Shown: positions 20,640 to 28,125 of the stretch, piece after piece | Layout: every line of letters starts with the position of its first letter | Numbering within the stretch: the first letter of the stretch is position 1 | Assembly: GCF_003867075.1 (NCBI RefSeq) | Contig: NZ_CP032544.1 | Location: forward strand, 2,288,001-2,352,000 | Length of the DNA stretch: 64,000 nucleotides | Direction of reading: 5' to 3' | DNA from: Tenacibaculum mesophilum | GTDB lineage: Bacteria; Bacteroidota; Bacteroidia; Flavobacteriales; Flavobacteriaceae | Program-made: the position numbers and the translations under genes | The notes under the pieces: generated by a model | The model's input: only the letters and a program-made list of their open reading frames with translations | What the model was told of the DNA's origin: nothing | Database searches by the model: none

Positions 20640-21224
20640 ATGGATGCTTCTAAAAAAGCTATTACACAGCACATACAAAACATTATAAATAATGAAGTCT
20701 TAAATATGTTAATTCCAGAAATTATTGACTGTTTTAAAGAGTTTTCCTTATCTAGAAATGATTTTTTTGTTAAAAAAGGAAACGTTTGTTCCTATTTTTG
20801 TTTTATAGAAAGTGGCATTTTACAACATGCTGTCTCGGTTTCAGGAGAAGAAAAGACCACTTATTTAGCTTTAAAAAATAGTTTTACCTCATCATTAAAA
20901 AGTTTTTTACAACAAACTCCTTCTCCTAAAAACATTAAAGCTTTGAGTGCCTGCAAGCTTTGGATTATTAACATAAGTGATTTTAAACATTTAATGAAAC
21001 ATAATAAGGCCTTTTATCAGTTTTATTACAACTTAGTCGAACATCAAATTTTTTTGATTGACGATTACCGCATTGATTTACTGACTTTAACTCCTGAAGA
21101 GCGTTATAAAAAACTACTCGTAAACGAACCTAAACTACTTCAAGAAGTTCCACTACATTATTTAGCTTCTTTTTTGGGAATTTCTACTCGCCATATGAGT
21201 AGAATTCGAAAAAACATAAATTAG
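20640..21224 (+). CDS. Crp/Fnr family transcriptional regulator
   Basis: A 194-residue cyclic-nucleotide-binding-fold regulator. The N-terminal two thirds form the cupin-like sensor barrel (KKGNVCSYFCFIESGILQH). The C-terminal helix-turn-helix is short and ends LASFLGISTRHMSRIRK, the recognition-helix pattern of this family. Fnr-type cysteine clusters are absent and the cAMP phosphate-binding signature is weak, so the ligand is unknown. It stands alone before aminopeptidase P; its targets cannot be told from the sequence. Confidence 0.85.
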   Translation: MDASKKAITQHIQNIINNEVLNMLIPEIIDCFKEFSLSRNDFFVKKGNVCSYFCFIESGILQHAVSVSGEEKTTYLALKNSFTSSLKSFLQQTPSPKNIKALSACKLWIINISDFKHLMKHNKAFYQFYYNLVEHQIFLIDDYRIDLLTLTPEERYKKLLVNEPKLLQEVPLHYLASFLGISTRHMSRIRKNIN

Positions 21225-21259
21225 CGCCAAATGGCTAATATTTGCATAGTTTCTTTCCG

Positions 21260-21267
21260 TATTTTTG
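21260..21267 (+). promoter_or_regulatory. Possible -7 box of the aminopeptidase P gene
   Basis: TATTTTTG matches TAnnTTTG and lies 30 bases before the ATG at 21298. A TTTG at 21241-21244 is closer (15-base spacing) than the norm. Confidence 0.4.
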
Positions 21268-21297
21268 AGGGAATCTTATCAATTTAATTGAAACATT

Positions 21298-22590
21298 ATG
21301 AAGTACGACGCAATAAACAGTCAATTATTTATAAAAAACCGTAAAAACTTCATGGCTCAAATGAAGCCTAGTAGTTTAGCTATTTTTAACTCAAACGATA
21401 TTTATCCTGTAAGTGCCGATAGCACGTTACCTTTTGAACAACACCGTGATATTTTCTTTTTAAGTGGTGTTGACCAAGAAGAAAGTATATTAATTTTATT
21501 TCCTGATTGTCCGAAAGAAAATCTACGTGAAGTACTATTTTTACGTGAAACTAACGAGCATATTGCTGTATGGGAAGGTGAAAAACTAACCAAAGAAAGA
21601 GCATTAGAGACTAGCGGTATTAAAAACGTATACTGGTTACAAGACTTAGAAAAAGTACTAGCTGAAATGATGGCTTTAGCTGATACGGTTTATATCAACA
21701 CGAACGAACATTACCGTGCTAGTGTTGAAACTGAAACTCGTGAAGCTCGTTTTACTAAATGGTTATTAAACAAATATCCTGCACATTCAGTAGCAAAAAG
21801 TAACCCAATTTTACAACGTTTACGTTCGGTAAAAGATCAAATCGAAATTGATTTAATTCAAACGGCTTGTGACATTACTGAAAAAGGATTCAGACGTGTG
21901 TTAGACTTCGTAAAACCTGGTGTTTGGGAATATGAAATAGAAGCAGAATTCATTCACGAGTTCATCAGAAATCGTTCTAAGAAATTCGCTTATACCCCAA
22001 TTATTGCTTCTGGTAACAATGCAAACGTATTGCACTATATTGAAAATAACCAACAATGTAAAGCAGGTGATTTATTACTGATGGATGTTGGAGCTGAATA
22101 TGCTAACTATTCTTCGGATATGACTCGTACCATACCTGTTTCTGGTCGTTTTACCGACAGGCAAAAAGCGGTATACAATGCTGTTAACCGTGTAAAAAAC
22201 GACGCTACAAAAATGTTAGTTCCAGGAACTCTTTGGGCTGAGTACCATGTTGAGGTTGGTAAATTAATGACTTCGGAATTATTAGGTTTAGGGTTATTAG
22301 ACAAAGCTGACGTGCAAAATGAAGATCCTAACTGGCCAGCATACAAAAAATACTTTATGCACGGTACTTCTCACCACATGGGCTTAGATACGCATGACTA
22401 CGGATTGTTACATGAACCAATGCAAGCAAACCAAGTATTTACAGTTGAACCTGGTATTTATATTCCTGATGAAGGTTTTGGTATTCGTTTAGAGGACGAT
22501 GTTGTTGTTCAAGAAAATGGTGAGCCATTTAACTTAATGCGCAACATACCTATTGAAGCTGACGAAATAGAAGATATTATGAATAAATAG
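21298..22590 (+). CDS. pepP: Aminopeptidase P family protein (M24)
   Basis: Manganese-dependent aminopeptidase that removes N-terminal residues preceding proline. The 430-residue protein has the N-terminal creatinase-like domain and the C-terminal pita-bread fold with metal ligands in LMDVGAEYANYSSDMTRT (two Asp), HGTSHHMG (His), VEPGIY (Glu) and RLEDDV (Glu). It is cytoplasmic, as no signal peptide is present. It ends at a long hairpin and T-run at 22609-22655. Confidence 0.94.
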   Translation: MKYDAINSQLFIKNRKNFMAQMKPSSLAIFNSNDIYPVSADSTLPFEQHRDIFFLSGVDQEESILILFPDCPKENLREVLFLRETNEHIAVWEGEKLTKERALETSGIKNVYWLQDLEKVLAEMMALADTVYINTNEHYRASVETETREARFTKWLLNKYPAHSVAKSNPILQRLRSVKDQIEIDLIQTACDITEKGFRRVLDFVKPGVWEYEIEAEFIHEFIRNRSKKFAYTPIIASGNNANVLHYIENNQQCKAGDLLLMDVGAEYANYSSDMTRTIPVSGRFTDRQKAVYNAVNRVKNDATKMLVPGTLWAEYHVEVGKLMTSELLGLGLLDKADVQNEDPNWPAYKKYFMHGTSHHMGLDTHDYGLLHEPMQANQVFTVEPGIYIPDEGFGIRLEDDVVVQENGEPFNLMRNIPIEADEIEDIMNK

Positions 22591-22608
22591 TATCACTTCC
22601 CATATTTT

Positions 22609-22656
22609 AAAAACGTCATTAAAGCTCCTTTTTATGGAAACTTAATGGCGTTTTTC
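22609..22656 (+). terminator. Terminator of pepP
   Basis: AAAAACGTCATTAA pairs with TTAATGGCGTTTTT (one G-U) around an 18-base loop. It argues against an upstream start for the next small gene. Confidence 0.75.
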
Positions 22657-22725
22657 TTTTACATTAAGAAAGTATTTTTATTTTATTCCTGTTATTTTTA
22701 CTATTTTAGTACTCAAAATATTGTT

Positions 22726-22947
22726 ATGATGGCTTATTTACGAATGATTGGAGTATGGCAAATTATAATACTTCTAGTTGTGGTATTACTTGGAATTATT
22801 CCAACAGTAATTGCGCTTATTGATATTTTAAAAAGTAAATTTAAAGGAAATAATAAAATTGTCTGGATTCTCGTTGTTTTATTAGCTAACTTTTTTGGTG
22901 CTTTTTTATATTTCCTAATTGGAAGAGAACAAAAAATAAAAGAGTGA
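22726..22947 (+). CDS. Small PLDc_N-type membrane protein
   Basis: A protein of about 73 residues with two membrane helices separated by a short basic loop (DILKSKFKGNNK) and an ending LIGREQK. This matches the phospholipase D N-terminal (PLDc_N) domain found alone in many small proteins, some called YxlE-like. The open frame extends upstream to 22645, but that part lies in the pepP terminator, so the ATG at 22726 (or 22729) is preferred. It precedes a lipoprotein gene by 16 bases. The role of such stand-alone proteins is unknown. Confidence 0.75.
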   Translation: MMAYLRMIGVWQIIILLVVVLLGIIPTVIALIDILKSKFKGNNKIVWILVVLLANFFGAFLYFLIGREQKIKE

Positions 22948-22963
22948 ACAAAAATCCTTTACC

Positions 22964-23386
22964 ATGAAAACCCTACTTTATATATTCGCTTTTGCATTGA
23001 TTTCTTGTGCTTCAACTCAAATAAACAAGATTGATAATTCCGATTTGGTCGGAACATGGAATTGGACCAATACTGATGGTGGTTTTGGAAACCATATCCA
23101 TAAAACTCCCGAAACACTCAACAAAAACGTACAATTAACCTTGTTGAAAAACAATCAGTTTTCTATATCAAAAAATGACTCCCTCATTTCAAAAGGTACA
23201 TACACCCTAGAAATGAAAAAGGCAATTTATTCAAATAAACAAGAACGTTTTATACAACTTTCCAACGATCAGCAATTTTCAGGAATTGTCCTCTCAGGAA
23301 TTATTAGGTTCATAAAACCAAATACTTTAGAAATTTCTGACAATAACTACGATGGACTTGGAAGTAGATTTGTAAAATTGAATTAA
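22964..23386 (+). CDS. Lipoprotein of unknown function
   Basis: A 140-residue protein with a lipoprotein signal peptide (FALISCAS, Cys15). The mature domain begins with LVGTWNWTNTDGG and continues as alternating beta-strands ending in the DGLGSRFVK stretch, which resembles lipocalin-like DUF domains in Bacteroidota. No catalytic residues are evident. It is likely co-transcribed with the small PLDc_N-type gene and ends at a shared hairpin at 23386-23409. Confidence 0.75.
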   Translation: MKTLLYIFAFALISCASTQINKIDNSDLVGTWNWTNTDGGFGNHIHKTPETLNKNVQLTLLKNNQFSISKNDSLISKGTYTLEMKKAIYSNKQERFIQLSNDQQFSGIVLSGIIRFIKPNTLEISDNNYDGLGSRFVKLN

Positions 23387-23412
23387 AAAACCCGTAAAAA
23401 CGGGTTTTTATT
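23386..23412. terminator. Bidirectional terminator between convergent genes
   Basis: AAAAACCCG / CGGGTTTTT with a 6-base loop, between the lipoprotein gene (plus) and the cupredoxin-like gene (minus). Confidence 0.85.
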
Positions 23413-23432
23413 ATTAATCAATTATTAAAACA

Positions 23433-23795
23433 CTACTCTACTGTTAAAGTATATTGAGGTGTTGGATTAAGCGGACAAAAGTACACGTACTCCCCTTTTG
23501 TTAAAGTTACTTTTTTAGAGCTTGACTTACTGTTGTTTTTTACTAAAGAAGTTACATACGCGTTTTTTATATGATGCTTTTCTTCTGTTTTTCCTTTTGG
23601 TGCTAATACAAACCCTACATCGTGTCCTACATTCTTGTTTGAAATTTCAAAAACATAAGTTCCTTCTGAAAGTGTTAACGATTTTTGAGTGAATTTTCCT
23701 TTTGTTTGCTCTAAAGAAATGGTTTTTGCTTTTTGTGCATTTGCTGTAAATGCAAACCCTACTAATAATACTAAAATAGCTACTACTTTTTTCAT
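23433..23795 (-). CDS. Cupredoxin-like secreted protein
   Basis: A 120-residue exported protein (signal peptide ending TANAQ) with a plastocyanin/cupredoxin-like beta-sandwich. It keeps the first ligand-type His in NVGHDVGF and a Cys in YFCPLNP, but the usual His and Met that follow Cys (CPxHxxxGM) are replaced by NPTPQYTL. A blue-copper site is therefore incomplete, and the protein may bind copper differently or not at all. It faces the lipoprotein gene and stands about 100 bases from the CMD gene, which is read the same way. Confidence 0.75.
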   Translation of the reverse strand: MKKVVAILVLLVGFAFTANAQKAKTISLEQTKGKFTQKSLTLSEGTYVFEISNKNVGHDVGFVLAPKGKTEEKHHIKNAYVTSLVKNNSKSSSKKVTLTKGEYVYFCPLNPTPQYTLTVE

Positions 23796-23898
23796 TTTTA
23801 TTGATTTTTATGATTTTACTTTTTATAGATGAATAGCTCTGTAACCTAAAACCCCGTAACTACACTTTGTAAATAAGGCCACAAGAGCTATTCGTTTT

Positions 23899-24456
23899 TT
23901 ATGCACTTTGTGTGAATTTTCCTGCTTCTACTTTTGGAAAATCAACTTCAGTTTCTGCTATATGATTTACATAGTTTGTTAAGGTGTTGGCTACAACATT
24001 TAATACAATTTCTAAAATATCTCCGTCGTTATACCCAGCTGCTTTTACCTCAGCTATTTCTACTGAACTTACATTTCCTTTGTTTTTTGTAACACTTTGT
24101 GCAAATTTTAAGCCTGCTTTGGTTTTAGCATCAGAAGCCTCTGCTTGTCGGTTTTGTTCAATTTCTTCCTCTGACAAGCCATTGTTTTTTCCTATTGCCG
24201 TGTGTGCTGATAAACAATAGTTACATTCATTTTCTTCTGCTATAACTAATGCTAATTGCTCTCTAAATTTGTTTGAAAAATTCCCGCTTCCATTTAATTC
24301 TCCCAAGCTTAGATAGCTTTGTAAAAGTGCTGGTGAATTTCCCATTACTTTAATTAGGTTTGGAATAAATCCAAACTTATTTTGAACTGCATCAAACAAT
24401 TCTTTTGATTTTCCTGTTGTGGTTTCTGGGTTTAAAGTTTCAATTCTTGTACTCAT
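23899..24456 (-). CDS. Carboxymuconolactone decarboxylase family / AhpD-like protein
   Basis: A 185-residue alpha-helical protein with the AhpD-type active-site motif ECNYCLSAH (CxxC plus His), the signature of thiol-dependent peroxidase-related enzymes. It is cytoplasmic and probably reduces peroxides or related electrophiles; the true substrate is unknown. A 33-residue cysteine-rich gene lies just upstream, followed by a region with AraC-type direct repeats and then the AraC regulator gene, so the pair is likely a target of that regulator. Confidence 0.88.
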   Translation of the reverse strand: MSTRIETLNPETTTGKSKELFDAVQNKFGFIPNLIKVMGNSPALLQSYLSLGELNGSGNFSNKFREQLALVIAEENECNYCLSAHTAIGKNNGLSEEEIEQNRQAEASDAKTKAGLKFAQSVTKNKGNVSSVEIAEVKAAGYNDGDILEIVLNVVANTLTNYVNHIAETEVDFPKVEAGKFTQSA

Positions 24457-24482
24457 AATTTTACTATTTTAAAGTTGTCTTT

Positions 24483-24584
24483 TTAGTTTGTTTTTTCACA
24501 GTTACATAATTCTCTTTCAGGAAACTGATCATCGTATTCTTGATATCCCCAACAATTAGGGCATTGGTTAATTTCTGTTCTCAT
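24483..24584 (-). CDS. Small Cys-rich protein (33 residues)
   Basis: A short minus-strand frame with ATG at 24584 and TAA at 24483. It encodes a hydrophilic peptide with CPNCWGYQEYD near the start and CNC near the end, so four cysteines in a C-x2-C…C-x-C pattern that could form a zinc site. The spacing (26 bases to the CMD start) and a plausible promoter and activator site upstream favour a real gene. The function is unknown; a metal-binding or redox partner of the CMD protein is a guess. Confidence 0.6.
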   Translation of the reverse strand: MRTEINQCPNCWGYQEYDDQFPERELCNCEKTN

Positions 24585-24609
24585 AATTCGTTATTCTTGA
24601 ATTCTGATA

Positions 24610-24668
24610 CAAAGGTGCGACAGGAATAGACCTTAAAAAATGGACAAAGGTTCTTAAAACTTGGACAA
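24610..24668 (-). promoter_or_regulatory. Promoter with AraC-type direct repeats
   Basis: For the minus strand, CACCTTTG (24610-24617) is one base off the -7 consensus. Upstream lie two direct copies of TGGACAA (plus-strand 24641-24647 and 24662-24668), exactly 21 bases apart. Two helical turns is the usual spacing for an AraC-family activator, and the repeats sit near -38 to -65. Confidence 0.45.
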
Positions 24669-24827
24669 GCTATTTTTGCTAACATTTTTCTTACAAAAAA
24701 CTAGCTTTTTATTTATGGTTTCGTAAAATACAGGTAACGTAACAACACGTTTATAGTAGTACTTTTAAGGCGTCGAAAAGGTTGTTTGTATTAGTGTAAC
24801 AAAAAACTTTATTAGTTGTGTAGTTTA

Positions 24828-24851
24828 CCACGCATTGCGTGGTTTTTTCTT
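24828..24851 (+). terminator. Plus-strand terminator with no plus-strand gene
   Basis: ACCACGCA / TGCGTGGT stem followed by TTTTTTCTTTT on the plus strand. On the minus strand no T-run follows, so it does not suit the AraC transcript. It could end a small RNA started within 24670-24825. Confidence 0.5.
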
Positions 24852-25697
24852 TTATAAGCTATAGCTTCTTTTAAATTGTTTTGGCGATTGCCCTGTAGCT
24901 TTGGTAAAAAACCGAGAAAAGTACGCAGGATCATTAAATCCTAAATCAAAAGCAACTTGTTTAATAGAATCATCTGTATACAACAACAGTCTTTTTGCTT
25001 CGGTAATAATTCTGTTTTTTATAAAGTCGCTTGGAGTTTCCGTTCCTATTTTTTGAAGGTGTTTTGTTAGTGATTTTGGTGATAAGCCTAACCGATAAGC
25101 ATATCCTGTAACTCGGTGTATCTTTTTAAAATTTTGCTCTACCAATAGGCTAAAATCTTTAAAAAGCTTGGTTTCTACACTCTCTTTTACAACATCTTTT
25201 TCTTTTTTTATTCGTACTGAATATACAATAAACTGTTTTAAAAGCGATTGTAGCATATCGTATTGGGCTGTTTCTTCTAACTCAAACTCTTCTTTTAGGT
25301 TTTGAAGAATAAAATCTAATTTTTGCGTTTCTTTTTCTGAAGGTACTACAAAAGGTGTTTCATATATATTATTAAACAATACTCCATTACATGATACCTC
25401 TGCATCGTGTGTTTGAATACAATAAAAATCTCTTGTAAAACTAAGTTGATAGGCTTCTTTAATTTTTTCGGAATCTACTGAAAATACTTGTCCTGGTGAT
25501 AAAAAAAATAATACTCCATCTTCAAAAGAGTAACTTTTAAAATCGATATTATACTTACCTGTTCCTTCTTTTATCCAAAATACTTTGTATTGATTTATTT
25601 GCTGTGGTGAGTTTACTACACATGATTCTTCAAACTGAACTGTTTGCAACGAAAAAATATTTTGATAGGAGTAGTTTTGAATATCTTGTACCGCCAT
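24852..25697 (-). CDS. AraC family transcriptional regulator
   Basis: A 281-residue regulator with an N-terminal cupin-like sensor (about residues 20-110) and a C-terminal double helix-turn-helix (about 180-280). The second HTH has IKQVAFDLGFNDPAYFSRFF, and GQSPKQFKR closes the domain, both standard AraC signatures. The direct repeats at 24641-24668 ahead of the adjacent small Cys-rich and CMD genes are likely binding sites. The ligand is unknown. The gene is isolated from the island by a very strong hairpin at 25759-25812. Confidence 0.92.
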   Translation of the reverse strand: MAVQDIQNYSYQNIFSLQTVQFEESCVVNSPQQINQYKVFWIKEGTGKYNIDFKSYSFEDGVLFFLSPGQVFSVDSEKIKEAYQLSFTRDFYCIQTHDAEVSCNGVLFNNIYETPFVVPSEKETQKLDFILQNLKEEFELEETAQYDMLQSLLKQFIVYSVRIKKEKDVVKESVETKLFKDFSLLVEQNFKKIHRVTGYAYRLGLSPKSLTKHLQKIGTETPSDFIKNRIITEAKRLLLYTDDSIKQVAFDLGFNDPAYFSRFFTKATGQSPKQFKRSYSL

Positions 25698-25758
25698 TTA
25701 TACATAGTTTTATTGTTTGTCGAAAAAAATAGAGAGAGCTGACAAGTTTTTAAAACTT

Positions 25759-25813
25759 AAAATTCGCTTTAAAACCCGAATCATCAATTATTCGGGTTTT
25801 AAAGCGAATTTTT
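25759..25813 (-). terminator. Strong terminator at the left end of the island
   Basis: A 23-bp perfect stem (AAAATTCGCTTTAAAACCCG side, then its complement) with an 8-base loop, between the AraC start and the last island gene. T-rich sequence follows in both directions. Confidence 0.85.
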
Positions 25814-25840
25814 AACTTCTATGGTTGAAAATTAATTCTT

Positions 25841-26440
25841 TTAATTCAACAATCGGTAGCCTACACCTATATTGTGGGTAGGTTGATTGAGTTGGTTGAT
25901 ATTTAATCGGTAACTAGCAAACCATTTTCCTTTTCGGTTGTATTGTAATCCGAAACTAAGGTTGTCAAAGGTTTGTGGATTTCCTCCTATGTCGGTAAAG
26001 AGATACAAGCCACTTCTGTAGGTTTTTAGATGCTCAATCGTTTTGGTAATAGTTATTTCTCGGGGTACTTTGAGTTTATACGATAACTGACTATCTAACA
26101 ATTTTCCTTTTACCAAATCGTAGTTATAAATTTCTATATCGGCATTCTTTAAAGTATCTCGGTATATTTTTGCGGTTACATAGTCGTTAGTGTCTTTGAT
26201 AAAAATGGTGTCTTTTACAATCTTGGTTACATCATTTTTATGGACATACACTTTTTGGTATTTAATGGTTTGTACCTTAAACGTATCTATTTTGGTTTGC
26301 CAAACGGTGTCTTTTACGACAGTTATTTTAGGTTCTTGAGGTACTAATTTTTGATTTCTCTTAGTAAAAAGATTGATAAATAACAGCACTATAATGACAC
26401 CCAATAATAACCTGTCGGTTTTATGATTAAAAAAATTCAT
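25841..26440 (-). CDS. Island protein with N-terminal anchor and beta-rich C-terminus (spanin candidate)
   Basis: A 199-residue protein that I do not recognise with certainty. Residues about 11-25 form one membrane helix (LLLGVIIVLLFINLF). A periplasmic middle part of about 110 residues is rich in Lys/Thr/Val with repeated DT motifs. The end (GLYLFTDIGG to the final LLN) looks like amphipathic beta-strands of an outer-membrane-type barrel. It is the last gene of the endolysin-holin-fibre series. Position and topology suggest a protein that links both membranes during lysis, but this is inference; Bacteroidota phage genes near endolysins often have similar small anchored proteins. Confidence 0.55.
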   Translation of the reverse strand: MNFFNHKTDRLLLGVIIVLLFINLFTKRNQKLVPQEPKITVVKDTVWQTKIDTFKVQTIKYQKVYVHKNDVTKIVKDTIFIKDTNDYVTAKIYRDTLKNADIEIYNYDLVKGKLLDSQLSYKLKVPREITITKTIEHLKTYRSGLYLFTDIGGNPQTFDNLSFGLQYNRKGKWFASYRLNINQLNQPTHNIGVGYRLLN

Positions 26441-26505
26441 GCTATTTTGTTTTAGGGTTTATACCTTTTACAACTTGAAATTATAACTGGTATTAGAAAA
26501 ATGTT

Positions 26506-26585
26506 TGTCAGTTCAAAGAGCGAAGAATGAGTGACGTAAAATCTCTTAAAGATGAGATTTCTCCTCATATCTCGTCGAAATGACA
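26506..26585. repeat. REP-like palindromic element
   Basis: The ends are imperfect inverted copies: TGTCAGTTC…GAG at the left, and the reverse complement of CTCGTCGAAATGACA (TGTCATTTCGACGAG) at the right. An inner stem, AAATCTC/GAGATTT, fills the centre. The TGTCATTTCGA…GAGAAATCTC layout resembles intergenic repeats I know from flavobacterial genomes. Confidence 0.6.
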
Positions 26586-26610
26586 CCAAACACTAAAAAT
26601 TAACAGGAAA

Positions 26611-26645
26611 AAGAACCACTAAAAACGATTGTTAGGGGTTAGACT
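26611..26645 (-). terminator. Fibre-cassette hairpin, copy 1
   Basis: AACCACTAA / TTAGGGGTT (one mismatch) with CTTTTTCC following on the minus strand, just past the stop of the 418-residue fibre gene. It is homologous to the hairpins after each fibre-type gene in this series. Confidence 0.7.
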
Positions 26646-26656
26646 TTGGTTGTTGG

Positions 26657-27913
26657 TTATGAGGTGTATATATTAGTTCTATAAGTTATATTCAACCTAA
26701 CTTCTCCATTAGAAAAATTAACATTCTCAATATAAGAGCCATTTAATTCTCTAAATCTAAGCGTTCCAGAACCTACATTGAAATCTACTAATAGTTTATC
26801 TGGATTTGCATAATTACTTCCATTAAAAAGAGTCATATTTGAAGAAATCCAGTAACCAGAAGCTGATGCAGGGAAAGGCATACCACCTATGTTTAAATCT
26901 AATGTACTTCCTGTCCCATTTATATTTTGTATTTGCAAATACAAATGAACTAAATTACCTATTCTAACATAAGATGAGCCAGTAGTACTACCATTAGTAT
27001 AAGTTCCTCCTCCAAGTACTGGAGTGAAAGCACCCTCCTCATAAAAATTTGCTTTTTGTAAGCCTGCATTAGTGGCATCTGCTAAAGGAATTACTGCATC
27101 TGTTCCTGTGCTAGAAGCTACCGTTCTTGTGGCTGCATCATATGATAAATCGGTAGCTCCTCCGCTGCCTGCTGTCGCATTAATTATAGGTTGTAGAGGG
27201 TCTGTAGCATCAATCGTAATGTTTGAACCTGCTTGTAATTGTGGGATATCATTTAAATGAGCTATAATACCAGATTTACCTTGAAGTGTATGAACTGTGC
27301 TCCCTACAATATCTGCCTCAATGGTGGCTGAACCTGCATTTCCAGACTCAGTAAAATCTAAGGCATTCCCTCCTGTCCTAATCCTTCCTCCTGATGTTAT
27401 ATTTTTTGCCACATTTACAGAATCATTACTTTGAATATATTCTGTATATAAACTCGATCCAATGGTTTTAACACCTGTTATTGTTTGATTAGTATCAATC
27501 GTAACAAAATTTCCATTAACTCCTCCTGATAGACTACTTAAATCTACTGTAAAAGTTGAATTATCATCACGTGTAAAGGTTGCCAATCCATTAGCATCAA
27601 CAGTACCTGATACTAATTGTGCTAAATTGGTATTGTCTAAATACGGTGTTAAATCAATTTGTGAAACGCTTACTCCGCCTTTCAATAAATCAACGGTATT
27701 AGTTCCTGAAATAGGTGATAAGGTATATTCAGGTGCTTGTTGCTCAGAAGCAATACTAACCTCTCCTGTTTCATCAATGACAAACCTTCGGTTGGCTTCT
27801 CCTTCAGGTTGTTTGGCATCTATATAACTATCAATTAAATCGGCATATTGTTGTTGTGTTGGCTTATCGCCTGTTTCAAAAAATTGTTTTAAGGTTTCTT
27901 TGTTTTGTTTCAT
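26657..27913 (-). CDS. Tail-fibre-like protein A (418 residues)
   Basis: Variable fibre-type protein. Residues 1-130 are almost identical to fibre protein B (28126-30066), including the GDKPTQQQYADLIDSYID start and a VSQIDLTPYLDNTNL segment. The middle is repetitive and beta-rich (residues about 130-290). The C-terminal domain begins EEGAFTPVLGGG and contains YVRIGNLVHLYLQI, a pattern common at the tips of phage tail fibres and likely to bind receptors. It is the third of three tandem paralogues. Without a visible tail or baseplate, the attachment partner is unknown. Confidence 0.75.
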   Translation of the reverse strand: MKQNKETLKQFFETGDKPTQQQYADLIDSYIDAKQPEGEANRRFVIDETGEVSIASEQQAPEYTLSPISGTNTVDLLKGGVSVSQIDLTPYLDNTNLAQLVSGTVDANGLATFTRDDNSTFTVDLSSLSGGVNGNFVTIDTNQTITGVKTIGSSLYTEYIQSNDSVNVAKNITSGGRIRTGGNALDFTESGNAGSATIEADIVGSTVHTLQGKSGIIAHLNDIPQLQAGSNITIDATDPLQPIINATAGSGGATDLSYDAATRTVASSTGTDAVIPLADATNAGLQKANFYEEGAFTPVLGGGTYTNGSTTGSSYVRIGNLVHLYLQIQNINGTGSTLDLNIGGMPFPASASGYWISSNMTLFNGSNYANPDKLLVDFNVGSGTLRFRELNGSYIENVNFSNGEVRLNITYRTNIYTS

Positions 27914-27950
27914 TTTTTGTTCTTTTTTATCGTTTTTAAATTATTTTCCT

Positions 27951-27990
27951 GATAAAAAAGAGCCGCTAAAAACTGGATTTGCTAGTGGCT
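27951..27990 (-). terminator. Fibre-cassette hairpin, copy 2
   Basis: AGCCGCTA / TAGTGGCT stem, followed by CTTTTTTATC on the minus strand, between fibre genes B and A. It lies about 40 bases before the conserved leader of gene A. Confidence 0.7.
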
Positions 27991-28125
27991 AGACTTTTGT
28001 AGTTTGTTAAAGGTTTATAGTAATGATTTTTGCTGAAGAACTATATACATGTAATGCTTACTTTATATATAATTATTATGTTCCGCTTTTAACTTTCAAA
28101 CCAATCAAATATCTTATCTATTTTT

